Assembly: GCF_004341945.1 (NCBI RefSeq)
Contig: NZ_SMBP01000019.1
Coordinates: 1 to 64,000, forward strand
DNA length: 64,000 nt
DNA from: Longicatena caecimuris
GTDB lineage: Bacteria > Bacillota_I > Bacilli_A > Erysipelotrichales > Erysipelotrichaceae
Direction: 5' to 3'
In this document: piece by piece, positions 1-8,736 of the stretch
How the letters are laid out: each line of letters begins with the position of its first letter
Numbering within the stretch: position 1 is the stretch's first letter
Position numbers and translations under genes: made by a program
The notes under the pieces: model-generated
Databases searched by the model: none
Told to the model about the DNA's origin: nothing
What the model saw: only the letters and a program-made list of their open reading frames with translations

Positions 1-377
1 CGTTGACTCATTCCTCGTGCATACATCGCTAATACTTTATCTTCTATTCCTGAAACATCTCTTTGTCGTTTTGATATCAGCTGTGGCTCAAAAGAACCAT
101 CACGGTCTCTTGGTGTATCTATCGTGATATCTCCCTTTGTAGTATGAACAGTTTTTTGACCATATCCATTTCTACGATTCTGCGTTTGTTTATATTCTTT
201 ATTATTATTCTCATATCCTAAATGATGACTCATCTCACCTTGGAGCAACGATTCAAATATCGGACCAAAAAGTTCTTTGAGTGCTTCATCTGCATCTTCT
301 GCTGATTGTGGATCAAATTGTTTTGCGATTTCTTGCGCGAGTGCTACTGTTTTTGGATCTCTTTTTATTCTTGCCAT
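1..377 (-). CDS. IS256-family transposase, N-terminal part (cut by window edge)
   Basis: The reverse strand reads MARIKRDPKTVALAQEI from an ATG at 377 and stays open for about 125 codons to the left edge, so the C-terminal part with the DDE catalytic core lies outside. The segment contains the FGPIFESLLQGEMSHHLGY, RRNGYGQKT, DTPRDRDGSFEP and MYARGMSQ blocks that mark mutator/IS256-type transposases. The gene would move its own insertion sequence, whose end appears to be near 478. Whether the copy is intact cannot be seen. Confidence 0.9.
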   Translation of the reverse strand, partial: MARIKRDPKTVALAQEIAKQFDPQSAEDADEALKELFGPIFESLLQGEMSHHLGYENNNKEYKQTQNRRNGYGQKTVHTTKGDITIDTPRDRDGSFEPQLISKRQRDVSGIEDKVLAMYARGMSQ

Positions 378-478
378 ATGTTATTTCCTCTACTTTCTTT
401 TATTGTATCATAAGCATATAAAAACTGTGTATCGTTAAGTCGTACGCTCTTAATTTACACAGTTTATTTTACACTCTC
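378..478. mobile_element. Terminal region of the IS256-family element
   Basis: Between the transposase start and the ispD terminator lies a stretch with the inverted pair AAACTGTGTA (from 422) and TTACACAGTTT (to 465), followed by TATTTTACACTCTC. Read outward-in this begins GAGAGTGTAAAATAAACTG, the style of end seen in IS256-family elements. I place the outer end near 478 by inference. The other end is off the window, so the terminal repeats cannot be compared. Confidence 0.5.
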
Positions 479-487
479 AAAATTCAC

Positions 488-533
488 AAAAAAAAGGAAG
501 TATCCAATGATTATCATCATTTTTCTGCTTCCT
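488..533 (-). terminator. Rho-independent terminator of ispD
   Basis: On the minus strand AGGAAG (533-528) pairs with CTTCCT (500-495), with a nested AATGAT/ATCATT hairpin inside and a run of eight T directly after. It lies just downstream of the ispD stop codon. Confidence 0.75.
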
Positions 534-575
534 ATATTCTCGATTCAACATACAAAAACGCAACATGGTAACCTT

Positions 576-1223
576 TTATTTACCTGCAATATCTTCTTTT
601 GTTGTCACCTTTATATTCTCATAACTGCCTTCTACCGCATATACTTCATAATCACCGCATAATTCCATGATTTGCGCATCATCTGTCGCCTGCAGCTGTT
701 TTTCATATGCGATATGATAGGCTTTCAGGATAGCATCACTGCGAAAAGCTTGTGGTGTCTGTGCCTGATATAAGGTAGCACGCTGTGGAGTTGATACAAC
801 TTTTCCATGTTCCACTACTTTAATCGTATCTTTCACCGGCATCATTAATAAACAAGCAGCCTTTGTTTGAAGCGTATCCACAATGCGATCAATACATGTC
901 ATGGACAGCCATGGTCTGGCACCATCATGTATCAGCACATAATCACATGCTACAGCTTTTAACCCATTATAAACAGAATCCTGACGGGTAGTACCGCCTT
1001 GTACAAATACCACATTCCCCTTTGCACATAACTGCATAAAGGTTTCCATATCCTCTAAACTAGCTACTACAATGATCTGATGACAACGCTTATCTTGTCT
1101 AAAACATGCAATGGTCTCTTCTAAAATCGTCCTGCCATTCTTTAATGTAAATAACATTTTATTATATCCCAATCCCATACGACTGCCACTGCCTGCTGCT
1201 ACAATGAGTGCTGTATATTTCAT
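576..1223 (-). CDS. ispD: 2-C-methyl-D-erythritol 4-phosphate cytidylyltransferase
   Basis: This 215-residue protein has the usual IspD length and a nucleotidyltransferase fold. It opens with the glycine-rich CTP-binding loop AAGSGSRMG and carries the VLIHDGARPW, MPVKDTIK, TPQAF and TDDA(Q) blocks of the family. IspD transfers CMP to methylerythritol 4-phosphate in the cytosolic MEP pathway of isoprenoid synthesis. Ribitol-phosphate cytidylyltransferases (TarI) share the fold, but no teichoic acid genes are adjacent, so IspD is preferred. It is a single gene, with an IS element and a terminator downstream and a divergent peptidase upstream. Confidence 0.85.
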   Translation of the reverse strand: MKYTALIVAAGSGSRMGLGYNKMLFTLKNGRTILEETIACFRQDKRCHQIIVVASLEDMETFMQLCAKGNVVFVQGGTTRQDSVYNGLKAVACDYVLIHDGARPWLSMTCIDRIVDTLQTKAACLLMMPVKDTIKVVEHGKVVSTPQRATLYQAQTPQAFRSDAILKAYHIAYEKQLQATDDAQIMELCGDYEVYAVEGSYENIKVTTKEDIAGK

Positions 1224-1371
1224 AAACCATTTCCTTTCTCGATCTTAAATACTTACATCAGTTTTCACAATTATACCATAGAATACGCTTATTTCTGAAA
1301 GAAACTTAAGCGAAACTGTGCTATAATTAGCTACAAGATAATATATCTCAAGATGAAGAAAGAAGGATCTT

Positions 1372-2619
1372 ATGTATAAAGAAAGACGAAAAAAATTGGC
1401 TGCTGCTTTGCCAGATAATGCCATTGCCCTACTGTTTAGCAAAACAGCCCCTTATAAGGTCGGCGATGAAAAGTATGAATTCTCTGTAGACCGCAGTTTT
1501 TATTATATGAGTGGTTTAGACAAAGAAAATATGGTACTTGCCATCATCAAAGTTGAAGGACGTGTAAGTGAGTATTTATTTATTGAACGTTATGATGAAG
1601 AACTGGCAAAATGGGTCGGCGGCAGAATCATGCCAAAGGATGCCGCAAACATCTCCGGTATCCAAGAAATCTATTGGCGTGAAGAAGCCATGGATACCAT
1701 AGGAAGTGTCTTATCACGTTATTTTAGTGGTTATGCAAATGTTGATGTATATGCGGATTTCACGAAACAAGAAGCTGAACAGGCGGATAGTGAAGCGCAT
1801 ATTTTTGCACGCAGTTTACTGCAAAGATATCCACACATCGTTTTACATGATCTGGCAGGATACATCAGTGCACTGCGTTTGGTTAAGGATGAAGATGAAT
1901 TGGCAAAATTACAAAAAGCCATTGCGGTGACAAAGGAAGCCATTGAAAATATGATGGCTCATGCGCATGCCGGCATGGGAGAATACGAATTGGAAGCTTA
2001 TTTTGATTTCGTCTTAAAATCAAATAACTGTCTGCATTCTTTCCCATCCATTGTGGCAGGAGGCAAAAATGCAACTATCCTACATTATCAGGAGAATAGT
2101 CAAAAAATCAAAGACCGCTCTTTGGTTTTATGCGATTTAGGGGCAGCTTATTCCTATATGAATGCCGATATTACACGCACCTTCCCGATAAATGGGAAGT
2201 TCACAAAACGCCAACGTCAAATTTATGACATTGTTTTAACAGCCAATAAGATGATCATGCAGATGGTAAAACCAGGTATAACCTTACGTGATTTAAATAA
2301 TGAATTGATTAAATTTTATCATCAAGAATTAAGTAAACTTAATTTATTAAAACATGGAAAAAGTGTTGCCGATTATTATTGGCATGGAGTTTCCCACATG
2401 CTTGGCCTAGAAACACATGATGTCACCTTGCCAAACTATAAACTGCAGCCTGGCAATGTCTTTACAATTGAACCCGGCTTGTATTTAGAGGAGGAAGGCA
2501 TTGGCATACGCATTGAAGATAATGTGCTGGTGGTGGAAGATGGCTGTATCAACTTAAGCAAAGATATTATCAAAGAACCGGATGAAATTGAAGCCTTTAT
2601 GGCGGCTCATGCCAAATAA
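1372..2619 (+). CDS. pepP: Xaa-Pro aminopeptidase (M24 metallopeptidase)
   Basis: The 415-residue protein joins an N-terminal creatinase-like domain (about 1-160) to a C-terminal pita-bread M24 domain. All five metal ligands are visible: Asp255 (CDLGA), Asp266 (NADITRTF), His342 (GVSHMLG), Glu367 (TIEPGLYL) and Glu382 (RIEDN). The enzyme removes an N-terminal residue preceding proline, in the cytosol, using two divalent metals. The start is set by AAGAAGGA about 8 nt upstream, and a TATAAT box is seen at 1322-1327. It is followed by mscL after 35 nt, probably co-transcribed. Confidence 0.88.
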   Translation: MYKERRKKLAAALPDNAIALLFSKTAPYKVGDEKYEFSVDRSFYYMSGLDKENMVLAIIKVEGRVSEYLFIERYDEELAKWVGGRIMPKDAANISGIQEIYWREEAMDTIGSVLSRYFSGYANVDVYADFTKQEAEQADSEAHIFARSLLQRYPHIVLHDLAGYISALRLVKDEDELAKLQKAIAVTKEAIENMMAHAHAGMGEYELEAYFDFVLKSNNCLHSFPSIVAGGKNATILHYQENSQKIKDRSLVLCDLGAAYSYMNADITRTFPINGKFTKRQRQIYDIVLTANKMIMQMVKPGITLRDLNNELIKFYHQELSKLNLLKHGKSVADYYWHGVSHMLGLETHDVTLPNYKLQPGNVFTIEPGLYLEEEGIGIRIEDNVLVVEDGCINLSKDIIKEPDEIEAFMAAHAK

Positions 2620-2654
2620 ATCCTACGTGCAATCGTTAAGAAAGGGGTATACAC

Positions 2655-3149
2655 ATGAAAAAAATTTATGCAGAATTTAAAGAATTCATCATGCGTGGAA
2701 ACGTGCTTGACTTAGCTGTTGGTGTTATCATCGGTGGTGCTTTTCAAAAAATCATTGGTTCTTTGGTGAATGATATCATCATGCCAATCATTACGATGAT
2801 TACCGGTGGCATTGACTTTTCCAACTGGTTTATCGCCCTTGATGGCAATACGTACACTTCTTTAGCAAAAGCACAGGAAGCAAATGCATCTACCTTGAAT
2901 TATGGTGTCTTTTTAACAGAGGTCATTAACTTTCTCATCATGGCCTTTGTAATCTTCATGATGGTCAAAACAATGAACTCCTTAGCGCGTAAAGCCCTTC
3001 GAAAAAAAGAAGAAGCAGCAGAAGCACCTACAACAAAAATTTGTCCTTTCTGTAAATCGGAAATCGCAATCGAGGCTACACGCTGTCCACATTGTACCAG
3101 TGCATTGCCTAACGAAGAAGAGGCAGCTGATGAAGTGGCAAGTGAATAG
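2655..3149 (+). CDS. mscL: Large-conductance mechanosensitive channel with C-terminal zinc ribbon
   Basis: This is an MscL homologue. The conserved N-terminal helix and first membrane segment ([20 protein letters not shown]) are followed by a second membrane segment near 88-105. MscL is a homopentameric pore that opens under membrane tension to release solutes during osmotic downshock. The protein is 164 residues, longer than the roughly 130-140 typical, because a cytoplasmic tail with CPFC-x10-CPHC (Cys130, 133, 144, 147) is attached, a likely zinc ribbon. An SD AAAGGGG precedes the ATG. Confidence 0.9.
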   Translation: MKKIYAEFKEFIMRGNVLDLAVGVIIGGAFQKIIGSLVNDIIMPIITMITGGIDFSNWFIALDGNTYTSLAKAQEANASTLNYGVFLTEVINFLIMAFVIFMMVKTMNSLARKALRKKEEAAEAPTTKICPFCKSEIAIEATRCPHCTSALPNEEEAADEVASE

Positions 3150-3187
3150 ACGAATAACTTTCTGAATGAACATAAATACATCAAAAG

Positions 3188-3245
3188 AAAACTGGAACTT
3201 CCTATCGTAAGACATTCTGCTTATAGGATTGTTTCCAGTTTTTTA
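3188..3245. terminator. Bidirectional terminator between mscL and the SDR gene
   Basis: AAAACTGGAA (3188-3197) pairs with TTCCAGTTTT (3233-3242), and CCTAT/ATAGG extends the stem inside. A T-run follows on the plus strand and an A-run precedes, so it can serve both convergent genes. Confidence 0.8.
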
Positions 3246-3254
3246 TTTCTGATT

Positions 3255-4007
3255 TTATTTATTTTTACGATGCTGAATGTGATAACTACAGCTCATCAAC
3301 AAACGATTTGGTAAAAAGCGTGTCGCGATATAAGAGGCTTTCATCAACATGCCGGGAATGATCAGTAACTTTTTTTCTAACATACGGCGTATGGTAATCG
3401 CAGCTACCTCTTCGCTTGTTTTTCCATCCATTAAAAACTTAACATTTGCCACCTTGTCGAATTCGGTTCTCACCGGTCCCGGGCATAATACCGAGATGGA
3501 AACATGACTGCCTTTTTTCTGCAGCTCTTTCCATATCGCCATCGACAAGCGAAGTACATAGCTCTTGGTCGCATAATAGGTTGCCATCAACGGTCCCGGT
3601 AAAAAAGCGGCGGAGCTGGCTACATTTAAGATATAGCCTTTATCACGACGAATAAAATCCTTTAAAAAGAGCTTGGTAAGAATATGCACCGCCTGTATAT
3701 TAGTTTGCACCATCTGTAAATCTTTATCTATATCCGTTTCATGAAATTCCCCATAATCTCCAAAGCCGGCATTATTGATCAGAATATCAATAGGTTCATG
3801 GACAAAGCGTTGGTATAACGCTTCACAGTTCTCACGTTTTGAAACATCTAAAACAACTACGGTAACATGTACCGGTAATTCCTCTTTTAGTTCCATCAAA
3901 CGTTCTTTTCTTCGTGCAACCAGAATCAAATCAACTTTGGCCTTTGCCAGAACTCTGGCCATATCTCTTCCAATCCCACTGCTGGCGCCGGTAATTAATG
4001 CTTTCAT
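3255..4007 (-). CDS. Short-chain dehydrogenase/reductase (classical SDR)
   Basis: The 250-residue protein has the Rossmann cofactor motif TGASSGIG (7-14), the structural NNAG motif (78-81), a catalytic Ser131 in NVASSAA, and YxxxK with Tyr144 and Lys148. This marks an NAD(P)-dependent classical SDR, most like the DltE/YqjQ branch acting on small carbonyl or fatty-acyl substrates. The C-terminal region after about 215 is hydrophobic and basic, possibly membrane-associated. The substrate cannot be inferred. It lies downstream of the ClpC-like gene but is separated from it by a terminator. Confidence 0.8.
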   Translation of the reverse strand: MKALITGASSGIGRDMARVLAKAKVDLILVARRKERLMELKEELPVHVTVVVLDVSKRENCEALYQRFVHEPIDILINNAGFGDYGEFHETDIDKDLQMVQTNIQAVHILTKLFLKDFIRRDKGYILNVASSAAFLPGPLMATYYATKSYVLRLSMAIWKELQKKGSHVSISVLCPGPVRTEFDKVANVKFLMDGKTSEEVAAITIRRMLEKKLLIIPGMLMKASYIATRFLPNRLLMSCSYHIQHRKNK

Positions 4008-4075
4008 AACATCACTTCCTTATGTCTTTACTATAGCACATTTTTTCGGTTATAACGCTCATTTCCTTCTAGGTT

Positions 4076-4098
4076 TAGAAAAAGGAGGTTAGACCTCC
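4076..4098 (-). terminator. Terminator of the ClpC-like gene
   Basis: On the minus strand GGAGGT (4098-4093) and ACCTCC (4089-4084) form a 6-bp stem with a 3-nt loop that includes the stop codon, followed directly by TTTTT. Confidence 0.65.
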
Positions 4099-6020
4099 AC
4101 GAGATGCTGTTTTAGTTTTCTGGTTACTTCTTCCATGGATGTGCAAGAAGAAATCACTTCTTTAATCTTTGTATCCGCTAAAGTCTTATTCCATTGTTTT
4201 AAGACATTATGAACGATGTGCAATTTATCTTCCTGCTTCAGATCATGAAACCAGAAGATTTCATCAATGACGCTTAAAAATGATGCAGGCAACTGTCGAG
4301 ATAAGATTTGTTCCAGACTTTGGGTTTCTTGAAAATGCAATTCACTGCTATTTGTTAGCGTGAAATCACCATTCAAGATCATGATACAATGGCGCAGATC
4401 CACCTTGTAAATATCATGTTCCATATACCCTTTTTCAATGGATTGACGTAAGAATTGCAGCTGTGCTTCATGCGCCATATGCAAATTCATGATACATACG
4501 ATCGTATAGGGATTGCGTCTTAGTAAAGATAAATTATGCGCAAAGTTTTGTTCAAAGGCTGCCATATCAAAAGTTACCATATCTTCCTGATTAAAATAAG
4601 TGCGGTTAAATTTTTGCATCAGTGTCTTCTTCCCAACCCCGGGATTTCCTAAAAACAGCCAAACCCCTAAAGGACGTTGGGTAATTACGCCCTGCTCGAT
4701 CCATTGTAACTGGGCAATTAATTTATCAATAACTTCTTCCTGTCCAATCAAGGATTCTTGCAGCTGCGCCTTTAACAATTGTACACGATCAACACTGGCA
4801 AGCGGAATCGCTGTAAGCTTTTCCACAACATCTTTAACCATATCTTCATTGACTTGATGCGTATTGCTCGCTTTCGCACTGACACAGGATAAATCTAATA
4901 CATCAATCGCTTTATCCGGAAACTTACGCTGTGGCATATAATAGTCACAATACGCGACGATTTTCGCTAAGATATCCATCGGAATATGCACCTGATGAAA
5001 ATCCTCATATTCTTTTACCTTAACCTTTAACATTTCCAATGTTTCGCTCTGATTTGGTTCTTTGATCGTGATAATTTGAAAACGCCGTTCTAAGGCTCGA
5101 TCTTTTTCGATATATTTTTCATATTCTTCTACTGTTGTAGCACCGATACATTTAATCAATCCACGCGCAAGATATGGCTTTAACACACTGGATACATCAA
5201 TGCTGCCTTCTGACTTACCTGCACCGATCATCTGATGGATCTCATCAATAAAAAGGATCACATTCGGATATTTCTCTAACAGGCGAATAATATTTTGCAA
5301 TTTCTCTTCAAAATCGCCGCGATATTTCGTTCCTGCTACTAATGAATTCAGATGCAGTTCATAAATACTGGCATTGCGTAAGGATGGTACCTGATTTGCC
5401 TGTATCATCCCGGCAAGCTTTTCCACTAATGCGGTTTTCCCCACACCGGGTTCTCCGATCAATAATGGATTCGCCTTATCTTTTCTTGATAATACCGAAA
5501 TCATAAAAGAAAGTTCTTTATCTCTACCTATAATATCCTGATTTAAACCACAGGTATTTAGATTCCGTAATTCATTTACTTTATCCAATTCATTACGTCC
5601 CCCATGTTCCATCTGCATCAGCAATACATTCTCATCAATATCATAGCGATGCAAGATTTCCGTAGCCACACAGCTTGCTGTCTGCAGCAGTGCTAAGGAT
5701 AAGGAATGTACATCCATCACTTTTGCTTTTTTATGCTGTGCGATCTGCATGGCACGCTCTAAGATATCATCGACGACCTGAGTGATTTGGATTTCTTCAA
5801 CACTTTGATCACGCAAGCCAAATAGTACCATTAAATCTTCTTTCATTTGATAGTAACAAACACCCTGTGCGCTGATTAACTGACATAACTGAGTCTCACT
5901 ATCTTTTAAGATTGCCAGTAATAAATGCTCGCTTCCTATATAGTTGTTTCCCATATCACGCGCCTCTTCACCTGCGCTTTTCATGATATTTGTCACCTGT
6001 TTATTTAAACGATATTTCAT
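4089..6020 (-). CDS. ClpC-like AAA+ protein with degenerate second ATPase module
   Basis: From the preferred start (MKYRLNKQV, with GGTGAAG upstream; a start 7 codons earlier is possible) this is 643 residues, against about 810 in typical ClpC. An N-domain with the two Clp repeats (GSEHLLLAIL and VHSLSLALL) is followed by AAA module 1 with Walker A GEPGVGKT (189-196), Walker B VILFIDEIH (254-262) and an arginine-finger region DRALERRF. The second module keeps GNPGVGKK (458-465), but where an acidic Walker B is expected it reads TIVCIMNLHMAHE, without the DE pair. No coiled-coil middle domain is obvious. It may be an unfoldase adaptor or a chaperone with only one active ring. Whether it docks ClpP is unclear. 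Confidence 0.8.
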   Translation of the reverse strand: MKYRLNKQVTNIMKSAGEEARDMGNNYIGSEHLLLAILKDSETQLCQLISAQGVCYYQMKEDLMVLFGLRDQSVEEIQITQVVDDILERAMQIAQHKKAKVMDVHSLSLALLQTASCVATEILHRYDIDENVLLMQMEHGGRNELDKVNELRNLNTCGLNQDIIGRDKELSFMISVLSRKDKANPLLIGEPGVGKTALVEKLAGMIQANQVPSLRNASIYELHLNSLVAGTKYRGDFEEKLQNIIRLLEKYPNVILFIDEIHQMIGAGKSEGSIDVSSVLKPYLARGLIKCIGATTVEEYEKYIEKDRALERRFQIITIKEPNQSETLEMLKVKVKEYEDFHQVHIPMDILAKIVAYCDYYMPQRKFPDKAIDVLDLSCVSAKASNTHQVNEDMVKDVVEKLTAIPLASVDRVQLLKAQLQESLIGQEEVIDKLIAQLQWIEQGVITQRPLGVWLFLGNPGVGKKTLMQKFNRTYFNQEDMVTFDMAAFEQNFAHNLSLLRRNPYTIVCIMNLHMAHEAQLQFLRQSIEKGYMEHDIYKVDLRHCIMILNGDFTLTNSSELHFQETQSLEQILSRQLPASFLSVIDEIFWFHDLKQEDKLHIVHNVLKQWNKTLADTKIKEVISSCTSMEEVTRKLKQHLVEV

Positions 6021-6184
6021 ATCTTCACCATCCGTTTCCATATAGCATATGATTTCTCTTGGTTGCTTTTGTTAGTATGGACTGCCAAATTCATTTAAAA
6101 CGCAAGAAAGAAGTCTAAATCTTTCGATATCTTTATTGTATGAATTCAAGAAAAAGGATATGATAAACTCATAGAGAGGTATGA

Positions 6185-6442
6185 ATGAATATGAACATAA
6201 AAGATTATGCAAAAAAGATAAACAAGGAAGCCATCTATTGTTGCTATGACACTTATATAGAAAATCCGAAAGAATATGAAAAAATCACGAGATATCAGAT
6301 GCTTGCTTCCCTTTATGAAGTGTTTACACAAGAAGATGCTCTTTTTCACCTATTGAGTTACGAAGAATTTCTGTCATTAAAAGAATGTATAAAGAGTCCA
6401 AAGAAATCAGCAAATGGCTTTATTCCCCATAAAAACTCATAA
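6185..6442 (+). pseudogene. 5' part of a host gene split by the ICE
   Basis: The frame starts at an ATG behind GAGAGG and gives 85 residues (MNMNIKDYAKKINKEAIYC...), helical and acidic, ending at a TAA contributed by the element. TTGTAT and TATGAT, about 17 nt apart upstream, could be its promoter. Codon 85 is TCA at 6437-6439; the right flank also presents an in-frame TCA at 33994-33996 leading into 434 more codons. I infer this is the N-terminal part of one protein of about 519 residues. The function is not recognised. Confidence 0.75.
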
Positions 6443-6456
6443 GAATTTTGATTATC
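6431..6456. other. Left attachment junction
   Basis: Host AAAAACTCA meets element sequence TAAGAATTTTGATTATC. With the right junction (TCAAGTTTTT) the empty site would read AAAAACTCAAGTTTTT, an A-run and T-run around a short spacer, the kind of target Tn916-type integrases use. The exact 5-7 bp coupling sequence is not resolved. Confidence 0.65.
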
Positions 6457-6570
6457 TTTTCAAATGTTGTCAAATGCCGGTATAACCTGTATTTACGGGC
6501 TTTTCCGATGTTTTCTTTTCGGAAGATACATTGCATAAGCTGGCATATCCATGTATGACTTTGCTTTCAA

Positions 6571-6608
6571 AAGTAGTAAAAGTGTAGTAAATTTAGCCTT
6601 TACTACTA
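6571..6608. repeat. Integrase arm-type (DR2-like) repeats, left end
   Basis: AAGTAGTAAA (6571-6580), GTGTAGTAA (6582-6590) and an inverted TTTACTACT near the int stop codon match the AGTAGTAAA motif bound by the N-terminal domain of Tn916 integrase. The same motif occurs at the right end at 33920-33940. Confidence 0.7.
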
Positions 6609-7793
6609 AGCTGACAGCCGTTCCATTTCAGCTTTTGCAGAAACGAATGAACCATGTGCATAATAGCCAAGTGTCATGGTGATGTTGGAATGTCCCATAA
6701 TGTACTGTAAGGTATTTGGGTTCATTCCTCTGTTTGCCATGTTGGTACAGAATGTATGTCTGAAAGTATGTGGGGTCACATTCGGTAACTTGTCCTTATG
6801 TGTCTTGTTGTACTTCTTAATCAGCCCTTTAACCATACCCTCATAATTTCCTGCTACCTTTGGTAAGCCCTCACGGTTGAGGAACAAGAAACTGTTGTAA
6901 CCGTCAATCACGATTGGCTCTGCTTTCTTACGGTTCTTGCTAATGCGTCTAAACGCTTGATAAGCCTTTTCACTCATTGGGAGCTGGCGAATACCGCTGT
7001 TTGTCTTAGGCGGTTCAATGTAGTACCCGACTTCTGTATCTCTCAAAAGCTGGTGGTCTACATTGATTGACCTGTTTTGAAAGTCTAAGTCCTTAACTGT
7101 CAATCCACACAATTCTGAAACACGAAGCCCTGTTTCTAACAGAATGATGATTTCATCACGATACTTTTTATAAATCTTGTCGCTTTCCATAAAGGACAGC
7201 AGGTCTGCTTCCTGTTCTGGGGTTAATGCAATCTTAGGTTCAGTATCATCTTCCAGAACATCACTCAATTTGAAGTCGAAAGGGTTCTTTCTGATACAAT
7301 CGTCCTGTATTGCTACATAGAATGACGCTTTCAGTGAACGCTTGAAATTGCTTATCGTCTTGTAGGCATATCCATTTTCATTCATTCTGATACACCATTC
7401 TTTAGCGTCTGACTGTTTGACCGTATCAATGCTTCTAGCACCGAGGGAGTCTTTTTTCAGAATGTCCATAAGGTACTTGCGTCCCTTTTCCGTATTGCGT
7501 TTGATGTTCTTTCTGTGGCTGTTCTTCTTAGCGTAAAGCTGGCAGACAGTCATTTTCTTTCCAACAGTGTCAATGCCGTCATTAAGGTCTTTTTGTATCG
7601 CCTGTTCTTTTTCACGGAGTGAAATATCTTCACGTTTTCCTGCTGGGGTTTTATCCGTTGGAACAAGTTTCCAAGCATACTCAAACTTTGGCTCTCCAAG
7701 TGCGTTTATATATTTGTAGGCGTATCTTCCGTCTTTTCTCTGGCTCTCTCCAGTCCTTAAAATTCGTCCTTTGTTATCACGTCTTTTTTCCAT
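6606..7793 (-). CDS. int: Tn916-type tyrosine recombinase (integrase)
   Basis: The 395-residue protein is close to the roughly 405 of Tn916 Int. The N-terminal arm-binding domain (KGRILRTGESQRKDGRYAYKY) is followed by a core-binding domain (about 80-175) and a catalytic domain. The catalytic residues are visible: Arg224 (TGLRVSEL), Lys263 (PPKTNSG), His342 and Arg345 (HTFRHTF), His368 (GHSNITMT) and Tyr378. It integrates the element into AT-rich targets and, with Xis, excises it. The ATG is preceded by AAAGGAG. It is the last gene of the leftward xis-int unit. Confidence 0.96.
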   Translation of the reverse strand: MEKRRDNKGRILRTGESQRKDGRYAYKYINALGEPKFEYAWKLVPTDKTPAGKREDISLREKEQAIQKDLNDGIDTVGKKMTVCQLYAKKNSHRKNIKRNTEKGRKYLMDILKKDSLGARSIDTVKQSDAKEWCIRMNENGYAYKTISNFKRSLKASFYVAIQDDCIRKNPFDFKLSDVLEDDTEPKIALTPEQEADLLSFMESDKIYKKYRDEIIILLETGLRVSELCGLTVKDLDFQNRSINVDHQLLRDTEVGYYIEPPKTNSGIRQLPMSEKAYQAFRRISKNRKKAEPIVIDGYNSFLFLNREGLPKVAGNYEGMVKGLIKKYNKTHKDKLPNVTPHTFRHTFCTNMANRGMNPNTLQYIMGHSNITMTLGYYAHGSFVSAKAEMERLSA

Positions 7794-7870
7794 GATGTTA
7801 AGCTCCTTTCAAAGTAGAAAGAGCCTTGATACGACTACCTATATTGTACCATATTTCAGGCTCATTTTCA

Positions 7871-8074
7871 CTAAATAACGTCCAAAGTATCAACGATTTT
7901 TTCAAACTGTTTCCGCTTAATCTGCACACGGTTTCCATTCATAATGACCCAGCCAGAGTTGATGTTTTCCTCTGCCAGCTTACGCAATTTCTTCTCCCCA
8001 ATACGAAAATATTTAGACGCTTCCTCTATTGTCAAGGTGTATCTTTCCCAAATTGGCACATCAGTATTGTTCAT
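7871..8074 (-). CDS. xis: Tn916-type excisionase
   Basis: The 67-residue basic protein has a winged-helix/MerR-like DNA-binding fold ([20 protein letters not shown]) and ends [20 protein letters not shown], as in Tn916 Xis. It bends the element ends to favour excision. A very strong SD (AAGGAGGTGGTACACT) precedes the ATG. It lies 77 nt upstream of int in the same direction. Confidence 0.95.
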   Translation of the reverse strand: MNNTDVPIWERYTLTIEEASKYFRIGEKKLRKLAEENINSGWVIMNGNRVQIKRKQFEKIVDTLDVI

Positions 8075-8156
8075 AGTGTACCACCTCCTTTATGTGCTTT
8101 TTCAGAAGCAGACAGACGGCTTTGGAAAGCTCCGCTAGTATCTCAACTATTCTCAT
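8061..8156 (-). CDS. Possible 31-residue small protein overlapping xis
   Basis: An ATG at 8156 opens a frame of 31 residues ([17 protein letters not shown]...) that ends 14 nt inside xis, with the xis SD within its coding sequence. The peptide is amphipathic and helical. Its own SD is weak (TAAGA). It could be a leader peptide coupling translation to xis, or chance. I do not recognise a family. Confidence 0.4.
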   Translation of the reverse strand: MRIVEILAELSKAVCLLLKKHIKEVVHYEQY

Positions 8157-8487
8157 TCTTATGAGTGAACCGTATCATTAGGGCGTATCATTATTCTGTG
8201 AATACAGGTCAAGGCAGAACGACCATTCCAAAAGTCGCTCACGGATCACTGCATGAATCGCTCACTTTCTTTTGGGAAAGGTCATGGCGTGCAAGTTCCG
8301 TTGGCTCACTATACCCACAAACGTATCTGTCTGCTTTATTCAGTTGTCAAAGAACAAATCGGCTTATCAGCCTGTCAAAGCCTACTTGCGTGCAAATAAA
8401 CTTTAACAGTATGATAAATTCCAGTCCCAGAGGGAGGACGCAGGAAAGGGGGTATTGCGTCACTCCGAATGGGAGAGGAACAAGGGG
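8157..8487. other. Gap between orf8 and xis
   Basis: No convincing gene is seen on either strand; a 108-residue plus-strand frame here lacks family features and an SD. On the minus strand two TTGACA hexamers occur (near 8341-8346 and 8377-8382), possible -35 elements for xis-int transcription, but the matching -10 boxes are poor. In Tn916 this interval carries the transcript that reaches xis and int from orf7/orf8. Confidence 0.45.
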
Positions 8488-8736
8488 TTAGGCTACTTTA
8501 AAATCAAGCACCTTTTCTATCAGCTTTGTTTCCAGACGGCGACGCATATCATCATCAACACGGGTGTGTGGATTTCCGTAGTCGTCATAGACCGTCCTCA
8601 TGGATAAACGGGCGATATATGGCTCATAATGGCTCAATACAATATCCATAGCCAAAGGGTCGCCCAAGGAAGCTGATACAATGACAGGGAAAGGCAACAG
8701 CCCATTCCCTTTATGTATGCTTTTATTCTTGTTCAT
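8488..8736 (-). CDS. Tn916 Orf8-like helix-turn-helix protein
   Basis: The 82-residue protein (MNKNKSIHKGNGLLPFPVIVSA..., with ..HYEPYIARLSMR..) resembles Orf8 of Tn916 and the N-terminal conserved segment (region 1/2-like) of small sigma factors. It overlaps the end of orf7 by 14 nt, so the two are translationally coupled. In Tn916, Orf7 and Orf8 together activate transcription of the transfer genes after the element circularises. Confidence 0.85.
   Translation of the reverse strand: MNKNKSIHKGNGLLPFPVIVSASLGDPLAMDIVLSHYEPYIARLSMRTVYDDYGNPHTRVDDDMRRRLETKLIEKVLDFKVA

Noticed and set aside
8165-8491. 108-codon plus-strand frame between xis and orf8
   Set aside because: No SD, no family features, and it lies antisense to the transcript expected to reach xis and int; Tn916-like elements have no gene here.
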